Source: Oscarella lobularis
Lineage: Eukaryota; Porifera; Homoscleromorpha; Homosclerophorida; Oscarellidae
DNA: 64,000 nt
Assembly (NCBI RefSeq): GCF_947507565.1
Contig: NC_089184.1
Span: 1-64,000 of the forward strand
Direction: 5' to 3'
Made by a program: the position numbers and the translations under genes. This document shows, one piece after another, positions 34,991-49,328 of the stretch. Every line of letters starts with the position of its first letter. Within the stretch, counting starts at the first letter, position 1. The notes below the pieces were generated by a model that saw only the letters and a list, made by a program, of their open reading frames with translations, did not search any database and was not told where the DNA came from.

Positions 34991-36748
34991 TGAATAAATG
35001 AAGAATTAATTCTGAATAAATGCAGAATTAATTTTGAATTAATGCAGAAGAAATGCGGAATTTATTCTGAATTAATGAAGAATTTATTCCGAATAAATGT
35101 AAAATTTATTCTGAATTAATGCAGAATTTATTCTGAATTAATGGAAAATTTTTTCTGAATTAATGCAGAATTTATTCTGCATTAATCTAGAATAATTTCT
35201 GCATTAATGCAGAATTAATTCAGAATTATTCAGAATTTATTCTGAATTAATGCAGAATTTATTCTGAATTAATTTAGAAATTATTCTGAATTATTGCAGA
35301 ATTTATTCTGAATTAATGCAGAATTTATTCTGAATAAATGCAGAAGGTATTCTGAATTAATGCAGAATTTATTCTGAATTAATGCAGAATTAATTCAGAA
35401 TTTATTCTGAATTAATGCAGAATTTATTCTGAACTAATGCAGAATTTATTCTGAATTAATGCAGAATTTATTCTGAATTAATGCAGAATCAATTCTGAAT
35501 TAATGCAGAATTAATTCAGAATTTATTCTGAATTAATGCAGAATTTATTCTGAATTAATTGAAAACTTATTCTGAATAAAAGCAGAATTTATTCTGAATT
35601 AATGCAGAATTTATTCGGAACTAATGTCGAATTTATTCTGAATAAATGCAGAATTTATTCTGAATTAATGCAGAATTTATTCTGAATTAATGCAGAATTT
35701 ATTCTGAATTAATGCAGAATTTATTCTGAATAAATGTAGCATTTATTCTGAATTAATTCAGAATTAATTCTGAATTAATGCAGAATTTATTCTGAATTAA
35801 TGCAGAATTTATTCTGAATAAATGCAGAATTAATTCTTAATTAATGCAGAATAAATGCGAAATTTATTCTGAATTAATGCAGAATTTATTTTGAATGAAT
35901 TCAGAATTTATTCTGAATTAATGCAGAATTTATTCTGAATTAATGCAGTATTTATTCTGAATAAATGCAGAAGTTATTCTGAATTAAAGCAGAATTTATT
36001 CTGAATTAATGCAGAATTTATTCTGAATTAATGCAAAATTAATTCTGAATAAATGCAGAATTAATTCTGAATTCATGCAGAATTAATTCAGAATTTATTC
36101 TGAATAAATGCAGAATTAATTCTGAATTAATGCAGAAAAAATGCGCAATTTATTCTGAATTAATGCAGAATTTATTCTGAATTAATGCAGAATTAATTCT
36201 GAATAAATACAGAATTAATTCTGAATTAATGCAGAATTTATTCGGAACTAATACCGAATTTATTCTGAATAAATGCAGAATTTATTCTGAATTAATGCAG
36301 AATTTATTCTGAATTAATGCAGAACTTATTCTGAATTAATGCAGAATTTATTCTGAATAAATGCAGAATTTATTCTGAATTAAAGCAGAATTTATTCTGA
36401 ATTAATGCAGAATTAATTCAGAATTTATTCTGAATTAATGCAGAATTTATTCTGAATTAATGCAGAATTAATTCAGAATTTATTCTGAATTAATGCAGAA
36501 TTTATTCTGAATTAATGCAAAATTAATTCTGAATAAATGCAGAATTATAATTCTGAATTAATGCAGAATTAATTCAGAATTTATTCTGAATAAATGCAGA
36601 ATTAATTCTGAATTAATGCAGAAAAAATGCGGAATTTATTCTGAATTAATGCAGAATTTATTCTGAATTAATGCAGAATTAATTCTGAATAAATACAGAA
36701 TTAATTCTGAATTAATACAGAATTAATTCTGAATTAATGCAGAATAAA
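34991..36748. repeat. AT-rich tract left of island 5
   Basis: Follows the 31.2-32.7 kb tract closely, then lacks about 185 bp present there (the 32.7-32.9 kb part). That loss accounts for the change of offset from 3787 to 3602 bp. Confidence 0.95.
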
Positions 36749-37107
36749 AGATCGTGAACTTACGTAGACAAGGTGCTTCAGCTTTCTTTTCAACATTCTA
36801 TATTCTTTACGAGAGCTATGCTGCCATGAAGCATCCATGATCGTATGTAAGGTGAAGAAAACGACAGGCGCTCCGTCGTGAGTCGACGATACGTCGGCGA
36901 TCGTTCTAAAAGATCGCTCGTACACCCCGAAACGCCATGACGACGAAAAACTTAGCAATAACCGTTCAGAAAGTGACGGAACACGACAAGAAGTCGATCA
37001 AGAACCTCAAACTCGCTCGCTAAGCGATGCACTTGAGACGAACGACGAGCAGGGCTTTTCGAGTGTAACGCGCGCTAAAACATCGCGAAAAAATCTCACA
37101 TTCTCTG
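36749..37107 (-). other. 359-bp conserved island, copy 5
   Basis: Core identical by eye to copy 4. It lies within a segment that repeats 33.15-34.6 kb at an offset of 3602 bp. Confidence 0.85.
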
Positions 37108-37708
37108 AATAAACACAGAATTTATTCTGACTTAATGCAGGATTTATTCTGAATTAATTCAGAATTTATTCTGAATTAATTCAGAATTTATACTGAATTA
37201 ATGTAGAATTAATGAAGAATTAATGAAGAATTTATTCTGCATTAATTCAGAATAAAATTCAGCATTAATTCAGAAGAAAATCTGCATTAATTGAGAATAA
37301 ATTCTGCATTAATTCAGAATAAATTCTGCATTAATTGAGAATAAATTCTGCATTAATTCAGAATTAATTCTGAATTAATTCAGATTTTATTCTGAATTAT
37401 TGCAGAATTAATTCTGATAAAATGCAAAATAAATTCAAAATTAATGCAGAATAAATGCGGAATTTATTCTGAATAAATGCAAAATTTATTCTGAATTAAT
37501 GCAGAATTTATTCTCAATTATTGCAGAATAAATGCAAAATTTATTCTCAATTAATGCAGAATTTATTCCGAAATAATGCAGAATTTATTTTCAATTATTG
37601 CAGAATTAATTCTGAATAAATGCAGAATTAATTCTTAATTAATGCAGAATAAATCGGGAATTTATTCTCCATTAATGCAGAATTTATTCTGAATTAACTT
37701 AGAATTTC
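37108..37708. repeat. AT-rich tract right of island 5
   Basis: Same length and variants as the tract after island 4, consistent with the 3602-bp duplication. Confidence 0.93.
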
Positions 37709-38880
37709 AAGGAACAATTGTAGAAGGAAAAATTGCCCCAGGACAAATTGTCCTGCGAACAAATTGTCCCAAGGAAAAATTGTCCTGGGGACAAATTGTC
37801 CAAGGACAAATTGTCCCAGGACAAATTCTCCCAGGACAAATTGTCCCAGGACAAATTGTCCCAGGACAAATTCTGAAGGACAATTTGTCCCCAGGACAAA
37901 TTGTCCCCACGACAAATTGTCCCCAGGACAAATTTTCCCCAGGACAAATTGTCCCAGGACAAATTGTCCCAGGACAAATTGTGAAGGACAATTTGTCCCC
38001 AGGACAAATTGTCCACAGGACAAATTGTCCCAGGACAAACTGTCCCCAGGACAAATTGTCCAATTGTCCCAGGACAAATTGTCCCAGGACAAATTGTCCC
38101 AGGACAAATTGTCCTAAGACAAATTGTCCCCAGGACATATTGTCCCAGGACAAATTGTCCCAGGACAAATTGTCCCAGGACAAATTGTCCCAGGACAAAT
38201 TGTCCTAGGACAAATTGTCCCCAGGACAAATTGTCCCCAGGACAAATTGTCCCAGGACAAATTGTCCTAGGACAAATTGTCCCCAGGACAAATTGTCCCC
38301 AGGACAAATTGTCCCAGGACAAATTGTCCCAGGACAAATTGTCCCCAGGACAAATTGTCTCAGGACAAATTGTCCCAGGACAAATTGTCCCAGGACAAAT
38401 TGTCCCAGGACAAATTGTGCCAGGACAAATTGTCGTAGGACAAATTGTGTCAGGACAATTTGTCCTGGGGACAAATTGTCCCCAGGACAAATTGTCCCAG
38501 GACAAATTGTCCCAGGACAAATTGTCCCAGGACAAATTGTCCCAGGACAAATTCTCCTAGGACAAATTGTCCCCAGGACAAATTGTCCCCAGGACAAATT
38601 GTCCCAGGACAAATTGTCCCAGGACAAATTGTCCCAGGACAAATTGTCCCCAGGACAAATTGTCCCAGGACAAATTGTCCTAGGACAAATTGTCCCCAGG
38701 ACAAATTGTCCCCAGGACAAATTGTCCCAGGACAAATTGTCCCCAGGACAAATTGTCCCCAGGACAAATTGTCCCCAGGACAAATTGTCCCAGGACAAAT
38801 TGTCCCCAGGACAAATTGTCCGAAGACAAATTGTCCCAGGACAATTTGTCCTGGGGACAAATTGTACCCAAGACAAATTC
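37709..38880. repeat. Dyad satellite tract G7
   Basis: The first 0.5 kb follows G5/G6, with private changes such as CAAACTGTCC (38037) and GGACATATTG (38133). The second half introduces the GTGCC...GTCGTAGG...GTGTC module (about 38415-38470) that G5 and G6 lack. Confidence 0.97.
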
Positions 38881-39163
38881 TGAATAAATGCAGAATTAAT
38901 TCTGAATAAATGCAGAATTAATTTTGAATTAATGCAGAAGAAATGCCGAATTTATTCTGAATTAATGAAGAATTTATTCCGAATAAATGTAAAATTTATT
39001 CTCAATTAATGCAGAATTTATTCCGAAATAATGCAGAATTTATTTTCAATTATTGCAGAATTAATTCTGAATAAATGCAGAATTAATTCTTAATTAATGC
39101 AGAATAAATCGGGAATTTATTCTCCATTAATGCAGAATTTATTCTGAATTAACTTAGAATTTC
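38881..39163. repeat. Short AT-rich spacer without an island
   Basis: Only 283 bp. It begins like a left tract and ends like a right tract, fused at about 39000 (TTATTCTCAATTAATGC). A deletion between a left and a right AT tract would remove the island and give this structure. Confidence 0.93.
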
Positions 39164-40397
39164 AAGGAACAATTGTAGAAGGAAAAATTGCCCCAGGACA
39201 AATTGTCCTGCGAACAAATTGTCCCAAGGAAAAATTGTCCTGGGGACAAATTGTCCAAGGACAAATTGTCCCAGGACAAATTCTCCCAGGACAAATTGTC
39301 CCAGGACAAATTGTCCCAGGACAAATTCTGAAGGACAATTTGTCCCCAGGACAAATTGTCCCCACGACAAATTGTCCCCAGGACAAATTTTCCCCAGGAC
39401 AAATTGTCCCAGGACAAATTGTCCCAGGACAAATTGTGAAGGACAATTTGTCCCCAGGACAAATTGTCCACAGGACAAATTGTCCCAGGACAAATTGTCC
39501 CCAGGACAAATTGTCCAATTGTCCCAGGACAAATTGTCCCAGGACAAATTGTCCCAGGACAAATTGTCCTAAGACAAATTGTCCCCAGGACAAATTGTCC
39601 CAGGACAAATTGTCCCAGGACAAATTGTCCAAGGACAAATTGTCCCAGGACAAATTGTCCTAGGACAAATTGTCCCCAGGACAAATTGTCCCCAGGACAA
39701 ATTGTCCCAGGACAAATTGTCCTAGGACAAATTGTCCCCAGGACAAATTGTCCCCAGGACAAATTGTCCCAGGACAAATTGTCCTAGGACAAATTGTCCC
39801 CAGGACAAATTGTCCCCAGGACAAATTGTCCCAGGACAAATTGTCCCAGGACAAATTGTCCCCAGGACAAATTGTCTCAGGACAAATTGTCCCAGGACAA
39901 ATTGTCCCAGGACAAATTGTCCCAGGACAAATTGTGCCAGGACAAATTGTCGTAGGACAAATTGTGTCAGGACAATTTGTCCTGGGGACAAATTGTCCCC
40001 AGGACAAATTGTCCCAGGACAAATTGTCCCAGGACAAATTGTCCCAGGACAAATTGTCCCAGGACAAATTCTCCTAGGACAAATTGTCCCCAGGACAAAT
40101 TGTCCCCAGGACAAATTGTCCCAGGACAAATTGTCCCAGGACAAATTGTCCCAGGACAAATTGTCCCCAGGACAAATTGTCCCAGGACAAATTGTCCTAG
40201 GACAAATTGTCCCCAGGACAAATTGTCCCCAGGACAAATTGTCCCAGGACAAATTGTCCCCAGGACAAATTGTCCCCAGGACAAATTGTCCCCAGGACAA
40301 ATTGTCCCAGGACAAATTGTCCCCAGGACAAATTGTCCGAAGACAAATTGTCCCAGGACAATTTGTCCTGGGGACAAATTGTACCCAAGACAAATTC
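39164..40397. repeat. Dyad satellite tract G8
   Basis: Copy of G7. The offset is 1455 bp in the first part and 1517 bp in the second, so G8 gained about 62 bp (four monomers) relative to G7. Confidence 0.97.
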
Positions 40398-42661
40398 TGA
40401 ATAAATGCAGAATTAATTCTGAATAAATGCAGAATTAATTTTGAATTAATGCAGAAGAAATGCCGAATTTATTCTGAATTAATGAAGAATTTATTCCGAA
40501 TAAATGTAAAATTTATTCTGAATTAATGCAGAATTTATTCTGAATTAATGGAGAATTTTTTCTGAATTAATGCAGAATTTATTCTGCATTAATCTAGAAT
40601 AATTTCTGCATTAATGCAGAATTAATTCAGAATTATTCAGAATTTATTCTGAATTAATGCAGAATTTATTCTGAATTAATTTAGAATTTATTCTGAATTA
40701 TTGCAGAATTTATTCTGAATTAATGCAGAATTTATTCTGAATAAATGCAGAAGGTATTCTGAATTAATGCAGAATTTATTCTGAATTAATGCAGAATTAA
40801 TTCAGAATTTATTCTGAATTAATGCAGAATTTATTCTGAACTAATGCAGAATTTATTCTGAATTAATGCAGAATTTATTCTGAATAAATGCAGAATCAAT
40901 TCTGAATTAATGCAGAATTAATTCAGAATTTATTCTGAATTAATGCAGAATTTATTCTGAATTAATGCAGAACTTATTCTGAATACAAGCAGAATTTATT
41001 CTGAATTAATGCAGAATTTATTCGGAACTAATGCCGAATTTATTCTGAATAAATGCAGAATTTATTCTGAATTAATGCAGAATTTATTCTGAATTAATGC
41101 AGAATTTATTCTGAATTAATGCAGAATTTATTCTGAATAAATGTAGCATTTATTCTGAATTAATTCAGAATTAATTCTGAATTAATGCAGAATTTATTCT
41201 GAATTAATGCAGAATTTATTCTGAACAAATGCAGAATTAATTCTGAATTAATGCAGAATAAATGCGAAATTTATTCTGAATTAATGCAGAATTTATTTTG
41301 AATGAATTCAGAATTTATTCTGAATTAATGCAGAATTTATTCTGAATTAATGCAGTATTTATACTGAATAAATGCAGAAGTTATTCTGAATTAAAGCAGA
41401 ATTTATTCTGAATTAATGCAGAATTTATTCTGAATTAATGCAAAATTAATTCTAAATAAGTGCAGAATTAATTCTGAATTCATGCAGAATTAATTCAGAA
41501 TTTATTCTGAATAAATGCAGAATTAATTCTGAATTAATGCAGAAAAAATGCGCAATTTATTCTGAAATAATGCAGAATTTATTCTGAATTAATGCAGAAT
41601 TAATTCTGAATAAATACAGAATTAATTCTGAATTAATGCAGAATTTATTCGGAACTAATACCGAATTTATTCTGAATAAATGCAGAATTTATTCTGAATT
41701 AATGCAGAATTTATTCTGAATTAATGCAGAACTTATTCTGAATAAATGCAGAATTTATTCTGAATAAATGCAGAATTTATTCTGAATTAATGCAGAATTA
41801 ATTCAGAATTTATTCTGAATTAATGCAGAATTTATTCTGAACTAATGCAGAATTTATTCTGAATTAATACAAAATTAATTCTGAATAAATGCAGAATCAA
41901 TTCTGAATTAATGCAGAATTAATTCAGAATTTATTCTGAATTAATGCAGAATTTATTCTGAATTAATGCAGAACTTGTTCTGAATAAAAGCAGAATTTAT
42001 TCTGAATTAATGCAGAATTTATTCGGAACTAATGCAGAATTTTTTCTGAATTTATTCTGAATTAATGCAGAATTTATTCTGAATTAATGCAGAACTTATT
42101 CTGAATTAATGCAGAATTTATTCTGAATAAATGTAGCATTTATTCTGAATTAATTCAGAATTAATTCTGAATTAATGCAGAATTTATTCTGAATTAATGC
42201 AGAATTTATTCTGAATAAATGCAGAAGTTATTCTGAATTAATGCAGAATTTATTCTGAATTAATGCAGAATTAATTCAGAATTTATTCTGAATTAATGCA
42301 GAATTTATTCGGAATTAATGCAGAATTTATTCTGAATTAATGCAGTATTTATTCTGAATAAATGCAGAAGTTATTCTGAATTAAAGCAGAAGTTATTCTG
42401 AATTAATGCAGAATTTATTCTGAATTAATGCAAAATTAATTCTGAATAAATGCAGAATTATAATTCTGAATTAATGCAGAATTAATTCAGAATTTATTCT
42501 GAATAAATGCAGAATTAATTCTGAATTAATGCAGAAAAAATGCGGAATTTATTCTGAATTAATGCAGAATTTATTCTGAATTAATGCAGAATTAATTCTG
42601 AATAAATACAGAATTAATTCTGAATTAATACAAAATTAATTCTGAATTAATGCAGAATAAA
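40398..42661. repeat. AT-rich tract left of island 6
   Basis: The longest left tract but one, at 2.26 kb. It combines landmarks of the 31-33 kb and 19-20 kb tracts in series. Confidence 0.95.
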
Positions 42662-43020
42662 AGATCGTGAACTTACGTAGACAAGGTGCTTCAGCTTTCT
42701 TTTCAACATTCTATATTCTTTACGAGAGCTATGCTGCCATGAAGCATCCATGATCGTATGTAAGGTGAAGAAAACGACAGGCGCTCCGTCGTGAGTCGAC
42801 GATACGTCGGCGATCGTTCTAAAAGATCGCTCGTACACCCCGAAACGCCATGACGACGAAAAACTTAGCAATAACCGTTCAGAAAGTGACGGAACACGAC
42901 AAGAAGTCGATCAAGAACCTCAAACTCGCTCGCTAAGCGATGCACTTGAGACGAACGACGAGCAGGGCTTTTCGAGTGTAACGCGCGCTAAAACATCGCG
43001 AAAAAATCTCACATTCTCTG
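42662..43020 (-). other. 359-bp conserved island, copy 6
   Basis: Core as copies 4 and 5. The first difference after it is AATAAAAACAG in place of AATAAACACAG. Confidence 0.85.
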
Positions 43021-43621
43021 AATAAAAACAGAATTTATTCTGACTTAATGCAGGATTAATTCAGAATTTATACTCAATTAATGTAGAATTAATGAAGAAT
43101 TAATGAAGAATTTATTCTGCATTAATTCAGAATAAAATTCAGCATTAATTCAGAATAAAATCTGCATTAATTGAGAATAAATTCTGCATTAATTCAGAAT
43201 AAATTCTGCATTAATTGAGAATAAATTCTGCATTAATTCAGAATTAATTCTGAATTAATTCAGATTTTATTCTGAATTATTGCAGAAATAATTCTGATAA
43301 AATGCAAAATAAATTCAAAATTAATGCAGAATAAATGCGGAATTTATTCTGAATAAATGCAAAATTTATTCTGAATTAATGCAGAATTTATTCTCAATTA
43401 TTGCAGAATAAATGCGAAATTTATTCTCAATTAATTCAGAATTTATTCTGAAATTATTCTAGATTAATGCAGAATTTATTCCGAAATAATGCAGAATTTA
43501 TTTTCAATTATTGCAGAATTAATTCTGAATAAATGCAGAATTAATTCTTAATTAATGCAGAATAAATCGGGAATTTATTCTGCATTAATGCAGAATTTAT
43601 TCTGAATTAACTTAGAATTTC
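43021..43621. repeat. AT-rich tract right of island 6
   Basis: Lacks one early TTAATTCAGAATTTATTCTGAA unit pair seen after the other islands, but keeps the inverted-orientation section. Confidence 0.93.
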
Positions 43622-46600
43622 AAGGAACAATTGTAGAAGGAAAAATTGCCCCAGGACAAATTGTCCTCGGAACAAATTGTCCCCAGGAAAAATTGTCCTG
43701 GGGACAAATTGTCCAAGGACAAATTGTCCCAGGACAAATTCTCCCAGGACAAATTGTCCCAGGACAAATTGTCCTAGGACAAATTGTGAAGGACAATTTG
43801 TCCCCAGGACAAATTGTCCCCACGACAAATTGTCCCCAGGACAAATTGTCCCCAGGACAAATTGTCCCAGGACAAATTGTCCAAGGACAAATTGTCCCAG
43901 GACAAATTGTCCCCAGGACAAATTGTCCCAGGACAAATTGTCCTAGGACAAATTGTTCCCAGGACAAATTGTCCCCAGGACAAATTGTCCCAGGACAAAT
44001 TGTCCCAGGACAAATTGTCCCCAGGACAAATTGTCCCAGGACAAATTGTCCCAGGACAAATTGTCCCAGGACAAATTGTCCCAGGACAAATTGTGCCAGG
44101 ACAAATTGTCGTAGGACAAATTGTGTAAGGACAAATTGTCCCAGGACAAATTGTCCCTGGACAAATTGTCCCCAGGACAAATTGTCCCAGGACAAATTGT
44201 CCCCAGGACAAATTGTCCCAGGACAAATTGTCCTAGGACAAATTGTCCCAGGACAAATTGTCCTAGGACAAATTGTCCCCAGGACAAATTGTCCCCAGGA
44301 CAAATTGTCCCAGGACAAATTGTCCCCAGGACAAATTGTCCCAGGACAAATTGTGCCAGGACAAATTGTCGTAGGACAAATTGTTCCAGGACAAATTGTC
44401 CCCAGGACAAATTGTCCCCAAGACAAATTGTCCCCACGACAAATTGTCCCAGGACAAATTGTCCCAGGACAAATTGTGAAGGACAATTTGTCCCCAGGAC
44501 AAATTGTCCCCACGACAAATTGTCCCCAGGACAAATTGTCCCAGGACAAATTGTCCCAGGACAAATTGTCCCAGGAAAAATTGTGAAGGACAATTTGTCC
44601 CCAGGACAAATTGTCCCCAGGACAAATTGTCCGATTGTCCCAGGACCAATTGTCCCAGGACAAATTGTCCCAGGACAAATTGTCCTAGGACAAATTGTCC
44701 CCAGGACAAATTGTCCCCAGGACAAATTGTCCCAGGAAAAATTGTCCCCAGGACAAATTGTCCCCAGGACAAATTGTCCCCAGGACAAATTGTCCCAGGA
44801 CAAATTGTCCCCAGGACAAATTGTCCCCAGGACAAATTGTCCCAGGACAAATTGTCCCAGGACAAATTGTCCCCAGGACAAATTGTCCCAGGACAAATTG
44901 TCCTAGGACAAATTGTCCCCAGGACAAATTGTCCCAGGACAAATTGTCCCAGGACAAATTGTCCCAGGACAAATTGTCCCAGGACAAATTGTGCAAGGAC
45001 AAATTGTCGTAGGACAAATTGTGTCAGGACAATTTGTCCTCGGGACAAATTGTCCCCAGGACAAATTGTCCCAGGACAAATTGTCCCAGGACAAATAGTC
45101 CAAGGACAAATTGTCCCACGACAAATTGTCCCCAGGACAAATTGTCCCAGGACAATTTGTCCCAGGACAAATTGTCCCAGGACAAATTGTCCCAGGACAA
45201 ATTGTCCTAGGACAAATTGTCCCCAGGACAAATTGTCCCCAGGACAAATTGTCCGAGGACAAATTGTCCCAGGACAAATTGTCCCCAGGACAAATTGTCC
45301 CAGGACAAATTGTCCCAGGACAAATTGTCCCAGGACAAATTGTCCCCAGGACAAATTGTCCCAGGACAAATTGTCCTAGGACAAATTGTCCCCAGGACAA
45401 ATTGTCCCCAGGACAAATTCTCAAAAGGACAAATTGTCCCAGGACAAATTGTCCCAGGACAAATTGTCCCCAGGACAAATTGTCCCCGGACAAAATGTCC
45501 TAGGACAAATTGTCCAAGGACAAATTGTCCCAGGACAAATTGTCGTAAGACAAATTGTCCCAAGACAATTTGTCCCGAGGACAAATCGTCGTGGGGACAA
45601 ATTGTCCCCAGGACAAATTGTCCCAAGACAAATTGTCCCAGAACAAATTGTCCCCAGGACAAATTGTCCCCAGGACAAATTGTCCCAGGACAAATTGTCC
45701 CGAGGACAAATTGTCCTGGGGACAAATTGTCCCAGAACAAATTGTCTCAGAAAAAATTGTCGTAAGACAAATTGTCCCAGGACAATTTGTCCCGAGGACA
45801 AATTGTCCTGGGGACAAATTGTCCCAGGACAAATTGTCCCAGGACAAACTGTCCCAGGACAAATTGTCCCAGGACAAATTGTCCTAGGACAAATTGTCCC
45901 CAGGACAAATTGTCCCCAGAACAAATTGTCCTAGGACAAATTGTCCCAGGACAATTTGTCCCAGGACAAATTGTGCCAGGACAAATTGTCCCAGGACAAA
46001 TTGTCCTAGGACAAATTGTCCCCAGGACAAATTGTCCCCAGGACAAATTGTCCCAGGACAAATTGTCCCCAGGACAAATTGTCCCAGGACAAATTGTCCT
46101 AGGACAAATTGTCCCCAGGACAAATTGTCCCCAGGACAAATTGTCCCAGGACAAATCGTCCAAGGACAAATTGTCCCAGGACAAATTGTCCCAGGACAAA
46201 TTGTCCCAGGACAAATTGTCCCAGAACAAATTGTCCTAGGACAAATTGTCCCCAGGACAAATTGTCCCCAGGACAAATTGTCCCAGGACAAATTGTCCCA
46301 GGACAAATTGTCCCCAGGACAAATTGTCCCAGGAAAAATTGTCCCCAGGACAAATTGTCCCCAGGACAAATTGTCCCAGGACAAATCGTCCAAGGACAAA
46401 TTGTCCCAGGACAAATTGTCCCAGGACAAATTGTCCCAGGACAAATTGTCCCAGGACAAATTGTCCTAGGACAAATTGTCCCCAGGACAAATTGTCCCCA
46501 GGACAAATTGTCCCAGGACAAATTGTCCCAGGACAAATTGTCCCCAGGACAAATTGTCCCAGGACAAATTGTCCCCAGGACAAATTGTCCCCAGGACAAA

Positions 46601-47497
46601 TTGTCCCAGGACAAATTGTCCCAGGACAAATTGTCCCCAGGACAAATTGTCCCAGGACAAATTGTCCTAGGACAAATTGTCCCCAGGACAAATTATCCCC
46701 AGGACAAATTGTCCCAGGACAAATTGTCCCAGGACAAATTGTCCCCAGGACAAATTGTCCCAGGACAAATTGTCCTAGGACAAATCGTCCCCAGGACAAA
46801 TTGTCCCCAGGACAAATTGTCCCAGGACAAATTGTCCCAGGACAAATTGTCCCAAGGACAAATTGTCCCAGGACAAATTGTTCCAGGACAAATTGTCCCC
46901 TGGACAAATTGTCCCCAGGACAAATTGTCCCCAGGACAAATTGTCCCAGGACAAATTGTCCCAGGACAAATTGTCTCAGGACAAATTGTCCCAGGACAAA
47001 TTGTCCCAGGACAAATTGTCCCAGGACAAATTGTCCCAGGACAAATTGTCGTAGGACAAATTGTCCCCAGGACAAATTGTCCCCAGGACAAATTGTCCCA
47101 GGACAAATTGTCCCAGGACAAATTGTCCCAAGGACAAATTGTCCCAGGACAAATTGTCCCCAGGACAAATTGTCCCCTGGACAAATTGTCCCCAGGACAA
47201 ATTGTCCCCAGGACAAATTGTCCCAGGACAAATTGTCCCAGGACAAATTGTGCCAGGACAATTTGTGCCAGGACAATTTGTCCTGGGGAAAAATTGACCC
47301 CAGGACAAATTGTCCTGGGCACAAATTGTCCCAGGACAAATTCTCCCAGGACAAAATGTCCCAGGACAAATTGTCCCCAGGACAAATTGTCCCCAGGACA
47401 AATTGTCCCAAGGACAAATTGTCCCAGGACAAATTGTCCGAAGACAAATTGTCCCAGGACAATTTGTCCTGGGGACCAATTGTACCCAAGACAAATT
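43622..47497. repeat. Dyad satellite tract G9 (3.9 kb)
   Basis: It includes a distinctive 45.4-45.8 kb part with CCCGAGGACAAATCGTCG and GTCGTAAGACAAATTG variants not seen elsewhere, flanked by regular seven-monomer units (for example 46666 to 46774, exactly 108 bp). The last 0.8 kb matches the end of G2, including the GGAAAAATTGACCCCAGG motif. Confidence 0.97.
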
Positions 47498-48969
47498 CTG
47501 AATAAATGCAGAATTAATTCTGAATAAATGCAGAATTAATTTTGAATTAATGCAGAAGAAATGCTGAATTTATTCTGAATTAATGAAGAATTTATTCCGA
47601 ATAAATGTAAAATTTATTCTGAATTAATGCAGAATTTATTCTGAATTAATGGAGAATTTTTTCTGAATTAATGCAGAATTTATTCTGCATTAATCTAGAA
47701 TAATTTCTGCATTAATGCAGAATTAATTCAGAATTAATTCAGAATTTATTCTGAATTAATGCAGAATTTATTCTGAATTAATTTAGAATTTATTCTGAAT
47801 TATTGCAGAATTTATTCTGAATTAATGCAGAATTTATTCTGAATAAATGCAGAAGGTATTCCGAATTAAGGCAGAATTTATTCTGAATTAATGCAGAATT
47901 AATTCAGAATTTATTCTGAATTAATGCAGAATTTATTCTGAACTAATGCAGAATTTATTCTGAATTAATGCAGAATTTATTCTGAATAAATGCAGAATAA
48001 ATTCTGAATTAATGCAGAATTAATTCAGAATTTATTCTGAATTAATGCAGAATTTATTCTTAATTAATGCAGAATTTATTCTGAATTAATGCAGAACTTA
48101 TTCTGAATAAAAGCAGAATTTATTCTGAATTAACTCAGAATTTATTCGGAACTAATGCCGAATTTATTCTGAATAAATGCAGAATTTATTCTGAATTAAT
48201 GCAGAATTTATTCTGAATTAATGCAGAATTTATTCTGAATTAATGCAGAATTTATTCTGAATAAATGTAGCATTTATTCTGAATTAATTCAGAATTAATT
48301 CTGAATTAATGCAGAATTTATTCTGAATTAATGCAGAATTTATTCTGAATAAATGCAGAATTAATTCTGAATTAATGCAGAATGAATGCGAAATTTATTC
48401 TGAATTAATGCAGAATTTATTATGAATGAATTCAGAATTTATTCTGAATTAATGCAGAATTTATTCTGAATTAATGGAGTATTTATTCTGAATAAATGCA
48501 GAAGTTATTCTGAATTAAAGCAGAATTTATTCTGAATTAATGCAGAATTTATTCTGAATTAATGCAAAATTAATTCTGAATAAATGCAGAATTAATTCTG
48601 AATTCGTGCAGAATTAATTCAGAATTTATTCTGAATAAATGCAGAATTAATTCTGAATTAATGCAGAAAAAATGCGCAATTTATTCTGAATTAATGCAGA
48701 ATTTATTCTGAATTAATGCAGAATTAATTCTAAATTAATGCAAAATTAATTCTGAATAAATGCAGAATTAATTCTGAATTAATGCAGAATTTATTCAGAA
48801 TTTATTCTGAATAAATGCAGAATTTATTCTGAATTAATGCAGAAAAAATGCGGAATTTATTCTGAATTAATGCAGAATTTATTCTGAATTAATGCAGAAT
48901 TAATTCTGAATAAATACAGAATTAATTCTGAATTAATACAGAATTAATTCTGAATTAATGCAGAATAAA
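47498..48969. repeat. AT-rich tract left of island 7
   Basis: Opens like the tract after G2. Private changes include ATTAAGGCAG (47875) and ATTCGTGCAG (48603). Confidence 0.95.
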
Positions 48970-49328
48970 AGATCGTGAACTTACGTAGACAAGGTGCTTC
49001 AGCTTTCTTTTCAACATTCTATATTCTTTACGAGAGCTATGCTGCCATGAAGCATCCATGATCGTATGTAAGGTGAAGAAAACGACAGGCGCTCCGTCGT
49101 GAGTCGACGATACGTCGGCGATCGTTCTAAAAGATCGCTCGTACACCCCGAAACGCCATGACGACGAAAAACTTAGCAATAACCGTTCAGAAAGTGACGG
49201 AACACGACAAGAAGTCGATCAAGAACCTCAAACTCGCTCGCTAAGCGATGCACTTGAGACGAACGACGAGCAGGGCTTTTCGAGTGTAACGCGCGCTAAA
49301 ACATCGCGAAAAAATCTCACATTCTCTG
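48970..49328 (-). other. 359-bp conserved island, copy 7
   Basis: Core identical by eye to copies 4, 5 and 8. Confidence 0.85.
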
